Below, in pieces: positions 55,389 to 62,188 of a stretch of DNA of 62,188 bases. Made by a program: the position numbers and the translations under genes. The stretch is from Streptomyces hyderabadensis (GTDB lineage Bacteria; Actinomycetota; Actinomycetes; Streptomycetales; Streptomycetaceae): contig NZ_JAIOJZ010000048.1 of assembly GCF_020404845.1 (NCBI RefSeq), positions 1 to 62,188 on the forward strand, given 5' to 3'. The stretch's first letter is position 1, and each line of letters starts with the position of its first letter. A model generated the notes under the pieces. That model worked only from the letters and a program-made list of their open reading frames with translations, did not search any database and was not told the DNA's origin.

Positions 55389-56353
55389 CGATTCTCTGCG
55401 TACGTTTCCAGCTGCCGCCGATGTACGAGGCGGCCCTGCCCGAACTGCTCGGGCTCCTGGAGGAGTTCACGCCGGTCGTCGAGGCGCTGCCGCCGGACGG
55501 CGCGCTGGCCGACCTGCGCGGCGCCGAGCGGTACTTCGGGCGCGACGCCGTGGAACTGGCCTCGGTGATCCGGGTCCGCGCCCTCGCGCTGTACGGCGTG
55601 GACTGCGTGATCGGCGCCGGGCCCGGCCCGATGCTGGCCCGCATGGCGCTGCGCGACGCCCGGCCCGGACTGACCCGCGCGGTCCCCGGCGGCGAGGAGC
55701 GGGACTTCCTCGCGGGCAAGCCCGTCGCCGCGCTGCCCGGCGTCGGCACCGCGACCGCCCGCACCCTGTGCGAGTACGGCCTCGACACCCTCGGCCGGGT
55801 CGCCGCCGCGCCGCTGTCCACGCTCCAGCGCCTGGTCGGCGCGAGGTCCGGCCGGGAGCTGCACGAGAAGGCGAACGGCGTCGACCGCGGCCGGGTCGTG
55901 CCCAACGGAGTCTCCCGCTCGCTGGCCGCCGACCGCTCCTTCGACCGCGACGAACTCGACCCCGGCCGCCACCGCCGCGCCCTGCTCTCGGCCGCCGGGG
56001 AACTGGGCGCCCGGCTGCGCGCCGTGCACAAGGTCTGCCGCACCCTGACCCTCACCGTGCGCTACGCCGACCGGTCGGCCACCACCCGCAGCCGCACCCT
56101 GAAGGAGCCGACCGCGCACTCGGCGGCCCTGACCCGGACCGCCTACGACCTGTACGAGGCGCTCGGCCTCCAGCGCGCCCGGGTCCGCTCGATCGCCCTG
56201 CGCGCCGAGGGCCTGGCCCCCGCCGAACAGGCCTCCCACCAGCTCACCTTCGACCCCGTGGACGAGAAGGTCCGCCGGATCGAGGAGGTCGCGGACCGCG
56301 CGCGGGCGAAGTTCGGGCCGAAGGCGGTGATGCCGGGGTCGTTGGCGGCGTGA
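55385..56353 (+). CDS. Y-family DNA polymerase-like protein without catalytic acids (ImuB/DinB-like)
   Basis: This 322-aa protein aligns with DinB from palm to little finger (DLRGAERYFGRDAVELA, ALPGVGTATARTLCEYGLDT, NGVSRSLAADRSFDRDEL). Where DinB has its first catalytic Asp the protein reads ILCVRFQLP. The D-E pair of SxDEA becomes LPPDGA, so two of three metal ligands are missing. QASHQLTF near the C-terminus fits a beta-clamp binding motif. It overlaps dnaE2 as ATGA. ImuB proteins in DnaE2 mutasomes also lack these acids, but they are longer. Confidence 0.85.
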   Translation: MTILCVRFQLPPMYEAALPELLGLLEEFTPVVEALPPDGALADLRGAERYFGRDAVELASVIRVRALALYGVDCVIGAGPGPMLARMALRDARPGLTRAVPGGEERDFLAGKPVAALPGVGTATARTLCEYGLDTLGRVAAAPLSTLQRLVGARSGRELHEKANGVDRGRVVPNGVSRSLAADRSFDRDELDPGRHRRALLSAAGELGARLRAVHKVCRTLTLTVRYADRSATTRSRTLKEPTAHSAALTRTAYDLYEALGLQRARVRSIALRAEGLAPAEQASHQLTFDPVDEKVRRIEEVADRARAKFGPKAVMPGSLAA

Positions 56354-56365
56354 GGCCCCCGCGGG

Positions 56366-56740
56366 TCAGTTGGCCCACGGGGGAGTGATCCGGGTGCCGT
56401 CGGCCAGCTCCGCCGTCAGGCCGACGGAGGTGGTGACCCAGGAGGTCGCGGTCCGGCCGGCGGGGTTCTCGACGGCGAAGACGGCGCCGGCGTTGATGAT
56501 CACCGTGTCCCCCGCGGTGACGCGCTCGGTGCGGCCGTCGAGGGTGATCAGCAGCTCGCCGGTGAGCAGGTGGAAGATCTCCTCCCGGCTGACCGTGTGC
56601 GCGGGCGCCTTCGTCCCCGCCGGGATCTCGCCCCGCCAGGCGCACAGCTCCTTGCCGCCGGTGCGGGGGCTCGCGTACGAGACGAAGCGGGTGCCGTGGA
56701 TCTCGTGGGTGGTGCCTTCGGACGAGCGGACGACGGGCAT
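56366..56740 (-). CDS. Small cupin protein
   Basis: This 124-aa protein is a single cupin barrel (SREEIFHLLTGELLITLDGR, AGDTVIINAG) with Glu and His candidates for metal binding (KAPAHTVSREEIFHLL). Enzymatic role is unknown. AGAGGAG precedes ATG 56740. It is divergent from a MarR regulator and the twin operators between them probably control it. Confidence 0.85.
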   Translation of the reverse strand: MPVVRSSEGTTHEIHGTRFVSYASPRTGGKELCAWRGEIPAGTKAPAHTVSREEIFHLLTGELLITLDGRTERVTAGDTVIINAGAVFAVENPAGRTATSWVTTSVGLTAELADGTRITPPWAN

Positions 56741-56758
56741 GACGGGCTCCTCTGGGAC

Positions 56759-56812
56759 TTATGGTCAAGTAGCTTGACTACCTCTGCGCCCCTTATGGTC
56801 AAGCTGCTTGAC
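56759..56812. promoter_or_regulatory. Duplicated MarR-type operator in cupin-marR intergenic region
   Basis: TTATGGTCAAGTAGCTTGAC (56759-56778) and TTATGGTCAAGCTGCTTGAC (56793-56812) differ at only two bases and repeat at 34-bp spacing. Each holds the palindrome TCAAG-N3-CTTGA. A third degenerate copy begins at 56820. They lie between the starts of the divergent cupin and MarR genes. Confidence 0.82.
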
Positions 56813-56841
56813 CAATGTGTCAAGGGTGCTTCAATGCCCCC

Positions 56842-57288
56842 GTGCAGAACTCCGACGCCATGGCCCTCACCGCCGCCCTGCTCGCCGCGGCCGGCGGGCT
56901 CACGCAACGCATCCACGAGGGTGTCGTCGCCCGCGGCTTCGAGGGTGTGCGGCCCGCGCACGGTTTCGCCTTCGCCCGGCTCGCCCCGGACGGCGCGACG
57001 GTCACCGACCTGGCGGTGCACCTGGGCGTGACCAAGCAGGCCGCCAGTCAGCTCGTCGACGAACTGGTCGGCAAGGGGTACGTCGAGCGCCGGCCGCATC
57101 CCGCCGACGCGCGCGCCCGGCTCGTCGTGCTGACGGAGGCGGGGCGCGCCTGTACCCAGGCCGCGGAGGAGGCGGCGGCGGAGGCCGTGGGCTCCTGGGC
57201 CGACGTGCTCGGCGAGGACGGGGTGCGGGTGCTGGCCGACGGTCTGCTGCGGGTGGCGCCGGGCGGGCCGATCCGGCCCGCCTGGTGA
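56842..57288 (+). CDS. MarR-family transcriptional regulator
   Basis: This 148-aa protein has the winged-helix recognition region TVTDLAVHLGVTKQAASQLV with the wing YVERRPHPADARARLVVLT, flanked by dimerisation helices. It probably represses its own gene and the divergent cupin gene through the twin operators. GTG 56842 was used. An ATG at 56860 (before ALTAALLAAAGG) is an alternative. Confidence 0.88.
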   Translation: MQNSDAMALTAALLAAAGGLTQRIHEGVVARGFEGVRPAHGFAFARLAPDGATVTDLAVHLGVTKQAASQLVDELVGKGYVERRPHPADARARLVVLTEAGRACTQAAEEAAAEAVGSWADVLGEDGVRVLADGLLRVAPGGPIRPAW

Positions 57289-57298
57289 TCCCCGCCCC

Positions 57299-57553
57299 TT
57301 GTCACCTGCGACGCCGACGGCGTTGGTCAGCGCCGTCCTCGCCACGAAGTACGACGAGGTGGTCACGCCGTACCGCAGCCAGTTCCTCGACGGCCCCGGC
57401 GTGCGCAACGTCCTGCTGCAGGACCTGTGTCCGCTCGACCTCTCCGAGCACCTGGCGATCGGGCTGTTCGACCGGATCGCCTTCCACGAGGTGACCAACG
57501 CCCTGGACCCGGCGCACGCCACGCCCACCACCTGCGCCTCGGTCTTCGGCTGA
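57299..57553 (+). pseudogene. C-terminal remnant of a secreted lipase
   Basis: This 84-residue frame has TKYDEVVTPYRSQFLDGPGV, LQDLCPLDLSEHLAIGLFD and ATPTTCASVFG, which read as the last third of an actinobacterial class-2 lipase, with the region of its catalytic Asp and His. The nucleophile serine domain and signal peptide are missing. The TTG at the start has no ribosome site. It is most likely a truncated gene 10 bp after the MarR stop. Confidence 0.7.
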
Positions 57554-57582
57554 CGGGCGCCCCGGCACTCCGGCTCACGCCA

Positions 57583-57625
57583 CGCGGGGGCTCGTCCGGC
57601 CTGAGCCGCCGGACGAGCCCCCGCG
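57583..57625. terminator. Perfect 18-bp bidirectional terminator
   Basis: CGCGGGGGCTCGTCCGGC (57583-57600) pairs exactly with GCCGGACGAGCCCCCGCG (57608-57625) around CTGAGCC, between the lipase remnant and the convergent LPMO gene. Confidence 0.9.
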
Positions 57626-57649
57626 TTCCCCGTGTCCCCCGGGTCCGGG

Positions 57650-58705
57650 TCAGCCGCTGTGCCTGCCTCCGGTGGCCCGACGGCGCACCGACGCGAACAG
57701 CACGGCCGCGCCGAGCGCCAGAGCGGCGGCGCCGCCGACCGCGAGGTAGGGCGTGGTGCTGTCCCCGCCGGTCTCGGCGAGGTTCTGGGCGCCCCCGCCG
57801 GCGGCCTTGACCTGGTTGGGCTCCCCGTCGGACGCACCGGCCGCGGCGGCCCCGGAAGCCGGAGCGGCCGGGTCGGCCGGGTCGGTCGTCGTCTCGGCGT
57901 CCTGGTCACCGTGGCCGTGGTGCTCGATGGTCGACTTCTCGGCGGCGGCCGCGATCTGCTCCTCGGACGGAACGGACGCCTCGGGGGCCGGAGCGGCGGC
58001 GCCCGCGGAGCCGTCGGCCGCCGTGCCGTTGTCGCTGCTGCTGCTGCCGCTGCCACCGGTGCCGCCGAAGGTGACGTCCGAGCAGGAGTAGAACGCCTCC
58101 GGGCTGTCCGAGCGCTGCCACACCGCGTACAGCAGGTGCTTGCCGGACCGCTCGGGCAGCGTGCCGGAGAAGGTGTAGAAACCGCCCGAGGCCACCGGGT
58201 CGGTGGAGGTCGCCACCGGCGCGGACAGGTCCAGGTCACCCCAGCCCAGCGGCTTGGACGGGTCGTAGCCGGGCTTGGTGATGTACACCTTGAAGGTGCC
58301 CTTGTGCGGGGCCGTCACACGGTACTTGAAGGTGTACGAGCCGCTGCTCACGCCGGTCGCGGGCCAGTCGGCGCGGGCCAGGTCCAGGCCCTTGAACGCC
58401 GGGTCGTTGGCGCTGCACAGCTTGCCGTCCGGGATCAGTTCCTGGTGCTTGCCCGCGGCGTTGCCGATGCGGATGCCGTTCCAGTCGTAGAGCGCCTGGG
58501 TGCCGCCCGCCGCGACCGCCGCCTTGCACGCGGCCGACTTCGGGTTCTCGGGTCCCTCGGCGTGGCACTGCGACACCCGGCTGACCGGGTCGCCCATCGA
58601 ACCGTGCGCCGCGGCGGGGGCGGCGGCCAACGTGGTCAGGGCGAGCGGGGCGAGACCGGCGACGGCGACGGCGGCGACCCTGCGGGGCGCGGACGGTGCG
58701 GGCAT
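57650..58705 (-). CDS. AA10 lytic polysaccharide monooxygenase with LAETG sortase signal
   Basis: This 351-aa secreted enzyme has a signal peptide cleaved before His34 (PAAA then HGSMGDP), which must be residue 1 of the mature protein to form the copper histidine brace with His134 (TAPHKGTFKVYITKPGYDP). It oxidises chitin or cellulose chains. After residue 215 comes a Ser/Ala/Pro linker. LAETG (309-313), a hydrophobic helix and RRRATGG follow, which together make a sortase E-type sorting signal. ATG 58705 is preceded by GAGGAG. Confidence 0.9.
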   Translation of the reverse strand: MPAPSAPRRVAAVAVAGLAPLALTTLAAAPAAAHGSMGDPVSRVSQCHAEGPENPKSAACKAAVAAGGTQALYDWNGIRIGNAAGKHQELIPDGKLCSANDPAFKGLDLARADWPATGVSSGSYTFKYRVTAPHKGTFKVYITKPGYDPSKPLGWGDLDLSAPVATSTDPVASGGFYTFSGTLPERSGKHLLYAVWQRSDSPEAFYSCSDVTFGGTGGSGSSSSDNGTAADGSAGAAAPAPEASVPSEEQIAAAAEKSTIEHHGHGDQDAETTTDPADPAAPASGAAAAGASDGEPNQVKAAGGGAQNLAETGGDSTTPYLAVGGAAALALGAAVLFASVRRRATGGRHSG

Positions 58706-58883
58706 GGGGAACTCCTCGAAACGGTCACTGGGGATTGCGGAACTCGGGCCGGAACCCGTGGGGTTGATCAGCAAGCTAGCCCCAAGAAACCGTGAAATCG
58801 CCTGCTGGAGGCGGGTGACGGAGATCCTTATGGTCGCGTTAAGGGAGTGCTCAGGCTGGGCTGAGGTAGCTACCGTTCACGGC

Positions 58884-59351
58884 ATGGAACGAGAGCAGAT
58901 CCGGCAGGCGGTCACCGCGGACGTACCGGCGGTGAAGGCCGTCACCGACGCCGCCTACCGCCCCTACATCGAGCGCATCGGAGTGGTGCCGCAGCCCATG
59001 GAGGCGGACCACGCGGCGAATGTGGCGGCCGGGAAGGTGTTCGTCACCGAGGAGCCCGGCTCGGGCCCCGCGGGACCCGTGGGACTCGTCGTCCTGGAGG
59101 CGCACGCCGACCACCTGTTCCTCGACAGCATCGCCGTCCACCCTGACGCACACGGCAGGGGCGTGGGGCGGCGGCTGCTGCGGTTCGTGGAGGCGCACGC
59201 GCGGACGCTGGGCCTGCCCGAGGTCAGGCTCTACACGAACGCGATGATGTGGGAGAACCAGGAGATCTACCCGAGGTACGGGTACGAAGTCGTGGCACGC
59301 CGGGTGGACGGGCCCTACGACCGCGTCCACTACCGCAAGCGGCTGGTCTGA
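58884..59351 (+). CDS. GNAT acetyltransferase
   Basis: This 155-aa protein is a GNAT fold with DSIAVHPDAHGRGVGRRLLR as the acetyl-CoA loop and NQEIYPRYGYEVVARRVD at the end. The acceptor is unknown. ATG 58884 is 7 nt after TACCGT (58871-58876), within GGTAGCTACC, a perfect 10-bp palindrome, so a leaderless mRNA and a possible operator coincide. Confidence 0.9.
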   Translation: MEREQIRQAVTADVPAVKAVTDAAYRPYIERIGVVPQPMEADHAANVAAGKVFVTEEPGSGPAGPVGLVVLEAHADHLFLDSIAVHPDAHGRGVGRRLLRFVEAHARTLGLPEVRLYTNAMMWENQEIYPRYGYEVVARRVDGPYDRVHYRKRLV

Positions 59352-59375
59352 GGCGTCTCATGGCCGACCTGCCGG

Positions 59376-59510
59376 TCAGCTCTCCGGCCACCAGGTGCGC
59401 GCGATGTCCTTGCGGACCTCCGGGCGCCCGGAGGGGCGCTCGTCGATCTCCTCGCGGACTCGGCGGGCGTCGGTCTTCTTCAGGGGCTTCTGCACGGTCA
59501 GACGGCGCAT
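59376..59510 (-). CDS. 44-aa basic small protein
   Basis: This reading frame codes MRRLTVQKPLKKTDARRVRE then EIDERPSGRPEVRKDIART and WWPES. The AAGGAGG ribosome site is 6 nt before the ATG. The strong ribosome site and use of most of the space between two genes support expression. It is highly basic, helical in the middle and has no known domain. Confidence 0.72.
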   Translation of the reverse strand: MRRLTVQKPLKKTDARRVREEIDERPSGRPEVRKDIARTWWPES

Positions 59511-59593
59511 GGCTGCCTCCTTACGGATCCACCGGGTTCCGCGTTCTCACGGAGGTAGACCCTTTCCCCGAGACTCACTCATCGATGCATGCC

Positions 59594-59652
59594 TGTCAGT
59601 GGCGGTTGTCACGTTCCCGGTCCCCGACTCCGTTGTCAGTGGCGGGTGTCAC
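59594..59652 (+). repeat. Duplicated TGTCAGTGG element, 40 bp apart
   Basis: TGTCAGTGGCGGTTGTCAC (59594-59612) and TGTCAGTGGCGGGTGTCAC (59634-59652) differ at one base and are exactly 40 bp apart. The second copy ends 10 nt before the methyltransferase start. I recall TGTCAGTGGC as a motif found before many Streptomyces genes. Confidence 0.65.
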
Positions 59653-59661
59653 CCTGGGCGC

Positions 59662-60279
59662 ATGAGTGGGAACAGTGACGAAGTGACCGCACCGGGTGTC
59701 GACTGGGACGCGCTGGCGGCCTCCTTCGACGACGAACCGGACCACGGCCTGCGCGACGCGGAGGTGCGCCGGGCCTGGGCCGCCCGGCTGGCCTCCTGGC
59801 TGCCCGAGCGGCCCGGCGACGTCCTCGACCTGGGCTGCGGCACCGGCAGCCTGTCACTCCTCGCCGCCGAGCAGGGCCACCGCGTCACCGGCGTCGACCT
59901 CTCCCCGGCCATGGTGGAGCGGGCCAGGGCCAAACTGGCCGGTCGTGACGCGGTGTTCCTCACCGGTGACGCGGCGGCACCGCCCGTGGGCGAGCAGCGC
60001 TTCGACGCCGTGCTGGTCCGGCACGTCCTGTGGACGCTGCCCGATCCCGGCCGTGCCCTGCGCCACTGGCGGCAGTTGCTGCGCCCCGGAGGGCGGCTGG
60101 TCCTGGTCGAGGGCGTGTGGGGGAGCGTCGCCCCGGTCGGCATACCCGCCGACCGGCTCACCGCCCTGCTCGCCCCGCTCGCCGGACAGGTGCGCGTGCA
60201 GCGGCTGTCGGACGACCCCTCGCTGTGGGGCAGGGAGGTGAGCGACGAGCGGTACGCGGTGGTGGCGACGTACGGGTGA
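59662..60279 (+). CDS. SAM-dependent methyltransferase
   Basis: This 205-aa class I methyltransferase has motif I VLDLGCGTGSLSLLAAEQGH, GVDLSPAMVERAR and LLRPGGRLVLVEG. The substrate is unknown. ATG 59662 has no clear Shine-Dalgarno and directly follows the duplicated element, so the promoter may lie in it. Confidence 0.9.
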   Translation: MSGNSDEVTAPGVDWDALAASFDDEPDHGLRDAEVRRAWAARLASWLPERPGDVLDLGCGTGSLSLLAAEQGHRVTGVDLSPAMVERARAKLAGRDAVFLTGDAAAPPVGEQRFDAVLVRHVLWTLPDPGRALRHWRQLLRPGGRLVLVEGVWGSVAPVGIPADRLTALLAPLAGQVRVQRLSDDPSLWGREVSDERYAVVATYG

Positions 60280-60369
60280 GCCGCGCGGCACGCCGTGCCG
60301 GCGGGCGGTGCCTATGGGTTGTGTCTATCGGTTGTGCTCTTGACTGCGTCTACGGGCCCGGTGAAGCAG

Positions 60370-60870
60370 TCACTCCAGCAGGCCGGTGAAGCCGTCCCCG
60401 CGGGCCAGCCGCTCCAGTTCGTCCAGCGCGGCCACCGCGGCGTCGGCGGCCCCGGGGTCCCGGTCCGCCAGCCCGCTCTCGGCGAACTCGTCCTCGTCCA
60501 GGCGCCGGACGTCCGTGCCGTCGGCGGAGCGCCACAGGTCCAGGTCGAGATCCTCGACGACCAGCTCGGTGCCGGCCAGGACGGCGGGGCGGGTGACGTC
60601 GCAGTACCAGCCCTTCAGCGCACCGGCCGCGCTCCGCACCTCCTTCACCGCGTACCAGCGGTCGCGCCAGTAGTACTCGGTGAAGACGTCCCCCGCCTCG
60701 AAGCGCACGAAGCCGAAGTCGCGCACGCCGTCACCGGCCCAGGGGGCGCGGACGGCGAGGCGGGTGCCGTCGTCGTGCAGCAGCGTGGCCGCGTACCGGA
60801 TCTTCGTCCGGCCCGCCTTGACCAGTGCGACGCTCACCTCGGTCGCCGGTTCAGCCGAGTTCGCGGACAT
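60370..60870 (-). CDS. DUF402 family protein (FomD-like)
   Basis: This 166-aa protein shows the DUF402 barrel (EYYWRDRWYAVKEVR, WYCDVTRPAVLAGTEL, VEDLDLDLW) with acidic residues that bind metal in FomD and related nucleotide phosphatases. An acidic helical tail follows. The ATG at 60870 overlaps the upstream GNAT gene by 20 bp, so they form one operon. Confidence 0.85.
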   Translation of the reverse strand: MSANSAEPATEVSVALVKAGRTKIRYAATLLHDDGTRLAVRAPWAGDGVRDFGFVRFEAGDVFTEYYWRDRWYAVKEVRSAAGALKGWYCDVTRPAVLAGTELVVEDLDLDLWRSADGTDVRRLDEDEFAESGLADRDPGAADAAVAALDELERLARGDGFTGLLE

Positions 60871-61777
60871 GGCGCACCTCCGTCGCGCGGATCTCGTACC
60901 CGAGCCACTTGTTGATGGCGAGCATCGGGCCGTTGTCGGTGTCGTTGCCGGTGAGCGCCTCCGTGTACCCGGCCGCGCGGGCCCGGCGCAGGGAGTCGGT
61001 CTTGGCGAGCTTGGCCAGGCCCCGGCCGCGCTGTGCGCGGACCGTGCCGGTCATCGCGGTCGCGTACCGGGTGCCGTCGGTGTAGGCGACGCTGAACGCG
61101 GCCGGGCGGCCGTCGACGACCACGACCGTGGTCAGTTCCCGGTCGAGCAGCGGGTGCCGCCAGGTCTCCGCGAGCCAGGCCTCGTAGTCCGTGAACTCGA
61201 CGTCCACGTCACTCGGTTCGTCCGCGACCGTCTCCGCGTCCAGCTCGAACATGGGCCGGGGGTCGTCCGCGTAGTCGGCGGCGGTGCGCAGCTCGACACC
61301 CGGGGGAGGGGACGAGGGGGGCGGGAGCGTGGCGTTCGCCAGGTCCAGCCGGAGGAAGTGCGAGGCACGCCGCCGTCGGTAGCCGTGCCGTTCGGCGAAG
61401 GCCAGGTGGGCGGGTTCGTCCAGGACCCAGGAGTACAGCTTCGTCGCGCCCTCGCCGGTCAGGTACTCCTCGGCGGTACGCACCAGCAGGCCGCCGGCGC
61501 CGCGCCGGAACCGTTCCGGATCGACGTAGATGTTCAGGTACGCCTGACCGGGCTCCGGGCTGTCGTGCACCAGCCCGATCTGGGCCGTGCCGATCACCTC
61601 CCCGTCCTCCTCCGCGACCAGGGACCGGCTCCGGGCGTCCGGGTGGGTGTGCGCGAGCCGGTGCACGACGGCCTCCGGCGTCCACAGGATGAACGGCAGG
61701 GCCCGATGGCGGACCCGGGCGAAGGCCGCCACGTCGGCCGGGTCGTCGGAACGCAGGTCGCGTGCGAGAACGGTCAT
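60851..61777 (-). CDS. Tandem GNAT acetyltransferase
   Basis: This 308-aa protein holds two GNAT-like halves. The first has NIYVDPERFRRGAGGLLVRTA and the second TGTVRAQRGRGLAKLAKTDS with NGPMLAINKWLGYE. Both have acetyl-CoA loop features. The acceptor is unknown. A minus-strand TAGCGT box (61786-61791) is 8 nt before ATG 61777. It diverges from the GntR gene. Confidence 0.88.
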   Translation of the reverse strand: MTVLARDLRSDDPADVAAFARVRHRALPFILWTPEAVVHRLAHTHPDARSRSLVAEEDGEVIGTAQIGLVHDSPEPGQAYLNIYVDPERFRRGAGGLLVRTAEEYLTGEGATKLYSWVLDEPAHLAFAERHGYRRRRASHFLRLDLANATLPPPSSPPPGVELRTAADYADDPRPMFELDAETVADEPSDVDVEFTDYEAWLAETWRHPLLDRELTTVVVVDGRPAAFSVAYTDGTRYATAMTGTVRAQRGRGLAKLAKTDSLRRARAAGYTEALTGNDTDNGPMLAINKWLGYEIRATEVRHVRELG

Positions 61778-61848
61778 GGTGGCGCACGCTACGGCGGCCG
61801 GCTGGTCGGGTGCCTCTCATTTTCCCGGGGATACGGGACAATCGCCGG

Positions 61849-62188
61849 GTGACCTTGAAGATCCGTATCGACGACGGCACGCCGCCCTACGAGCAGGTGC
61901 GCGCGCAGATCTCCGAACAGGCGCGGTCCGGGGCGCTGCCGGTCGGCCACCGGCTGCCCACCGTGCGCGGACTGGCCGAGTCCCTGGGGCTCGCCGCGAA
62001 CACGGTCGCCAAGGCCTACCGGGCGCTGGAGGCGGACGGGGTGATCGAGACGCGGGGGCGCAACGGAACGTTCGTCGCCGCCGCGGGCTCGGCGGCGGAG
62101 CGGGAGGTGGCCGGCGCGGCCCAGGGGTATGCCGAGCGGGCCCGGCGGCTCGGGCTCAGCGAGGGGGACGCGCTCGCCGCGGTGCGGG
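61849..62188 (+). CDS. GntR-family regulator, YtrA subfamily (3' end missing)
   Basis: The frame is open to the end of the window, giving 113 residues. It starts KIRIDDGTPPYEQVRAQISE and has the winged-helix region LPTVRGLAESLGLAANTVAK then AYRALEADGVIETRGRNGTF. The short helical piece after it fits the YtrA subfamily. The GTG at 61849 lies 6 nt after GACAAT, a weak -10, so it may be leaderless. It is divergent from the tandem GNAT gene across 71 bp. Confidence 0.9.
   Translation, partial: MTLKIRIDDGTPPYEQVRAQISEQARSGALPVGHRLPTVRGLAESLGLAANTVAKAYRALEADGVIETRGRNGTFVAAAGSAAEREVAGAAQGYAERARRLGLSEGDALAAVR

Overview
The window is actinobacterial chromosome, almost certainly Streptomyces. It is very GC-rich with GC-rich third codon positions. 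GTG and TTG starts are frequent, 4-bp ATGA/GTGA stop-start overlaps are common, and many genes have a TANNNT -10 box 6-8 nt before the start codon (leaderless mRNAs). It carries Streptomyces hallmarks such as streptogrisin proteases and an SflA-like SepF paralogue. Gene order agrees closely with what I remember of the Streptomyces coelicolor chromosome from the TPR/HAD genes down to the dnaE2 region. I could not run a search, and a few gene counts do not match that memory, so I do not name a species. I noticed no TTA codons, tRNA, rRNA, CRISPR array, transposase or prophage.

Layout. (1) 1-12.4 kb: a 5'-truncated TPR protein, DUF1015 protein, HAD phosphatase, an iron-box controlled FecCD/FecCD/ATPase siderophore importer, SCP2 protein, then small protein-TlyA-NAD kinase-RecN and a GT4 glycosyltransferase. 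(2) 12.4-17 kb: PucR regulator diverging from an F420-type oxidoreductase, and a GH15 glucoamylase/trehalase-like enzyme. (3) 17-24 kb: PyrG, ADP-ribose pyrophosphatase, a STAND-like TPR protein and alanine dehydrogenase. (4) 23.7-28.7 kb: ParA-like ATPase, ribbon-helix-helix protein, ScpA, ScpB and RluB, a chromosome-organisation operon. (5) 28.7-32 kb: NrtR-like Nudix regulator under a 51-bp palindrome, an ADP-ribosylglycohydrolase and two RlaP/COG3541-type nucleotidyltransferases whose 3' ends overlap antisense. (6) 32-37 kb: Rieske lipoprotein, chorismate mutase, prephenate dehydrogenase, Cmk, PlsC and Der. (7) 37-47.8 kb: hypothetical proteins, I78 inhibitor, PAP2 phosphatase, PIG-V-like mannosyltransferase, MFS exporter, acyl-CoA dehydrogenase, SflA and a DUF5685 protein with an extreme cysteine tail. 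(8) 48-51.7 kb: two streptogrisins and a DUF3533-type membrane protein. (9) 51.8-56.4 kb: LexA-box controlled dnaE2 with a Y-family polymerase-like protein lacking catalytic acids. (10) 56.4-62.2 kb: cupin/MarR pair, lipase remnant, sortase-signal LPMO, acetyltransferases, a 44-aa protein, methyltransferase, DUF402 protein and a GntR/YtrA regulator cut by the window end.

The backbone (TPR, phosphatase, TlyA, NAD kinase, RecN, PyrG, Nudix, ParA, ScpA, ScpB, RluB, Cmk, Der) matches the order known around Rv1691-Rv1713 of Mycobacterium tuberculosis, so this is ancient core chromosome with Streptomyces-specific insertions. The most unusual parts are the NrtR/ADP-ribose/RlaP module, the ParA-RHH-condensin operon, the DnaE2 plus dead Y-family pair, the cysteine-tailed DUF5685 protein and the wall-anchored LPMO.
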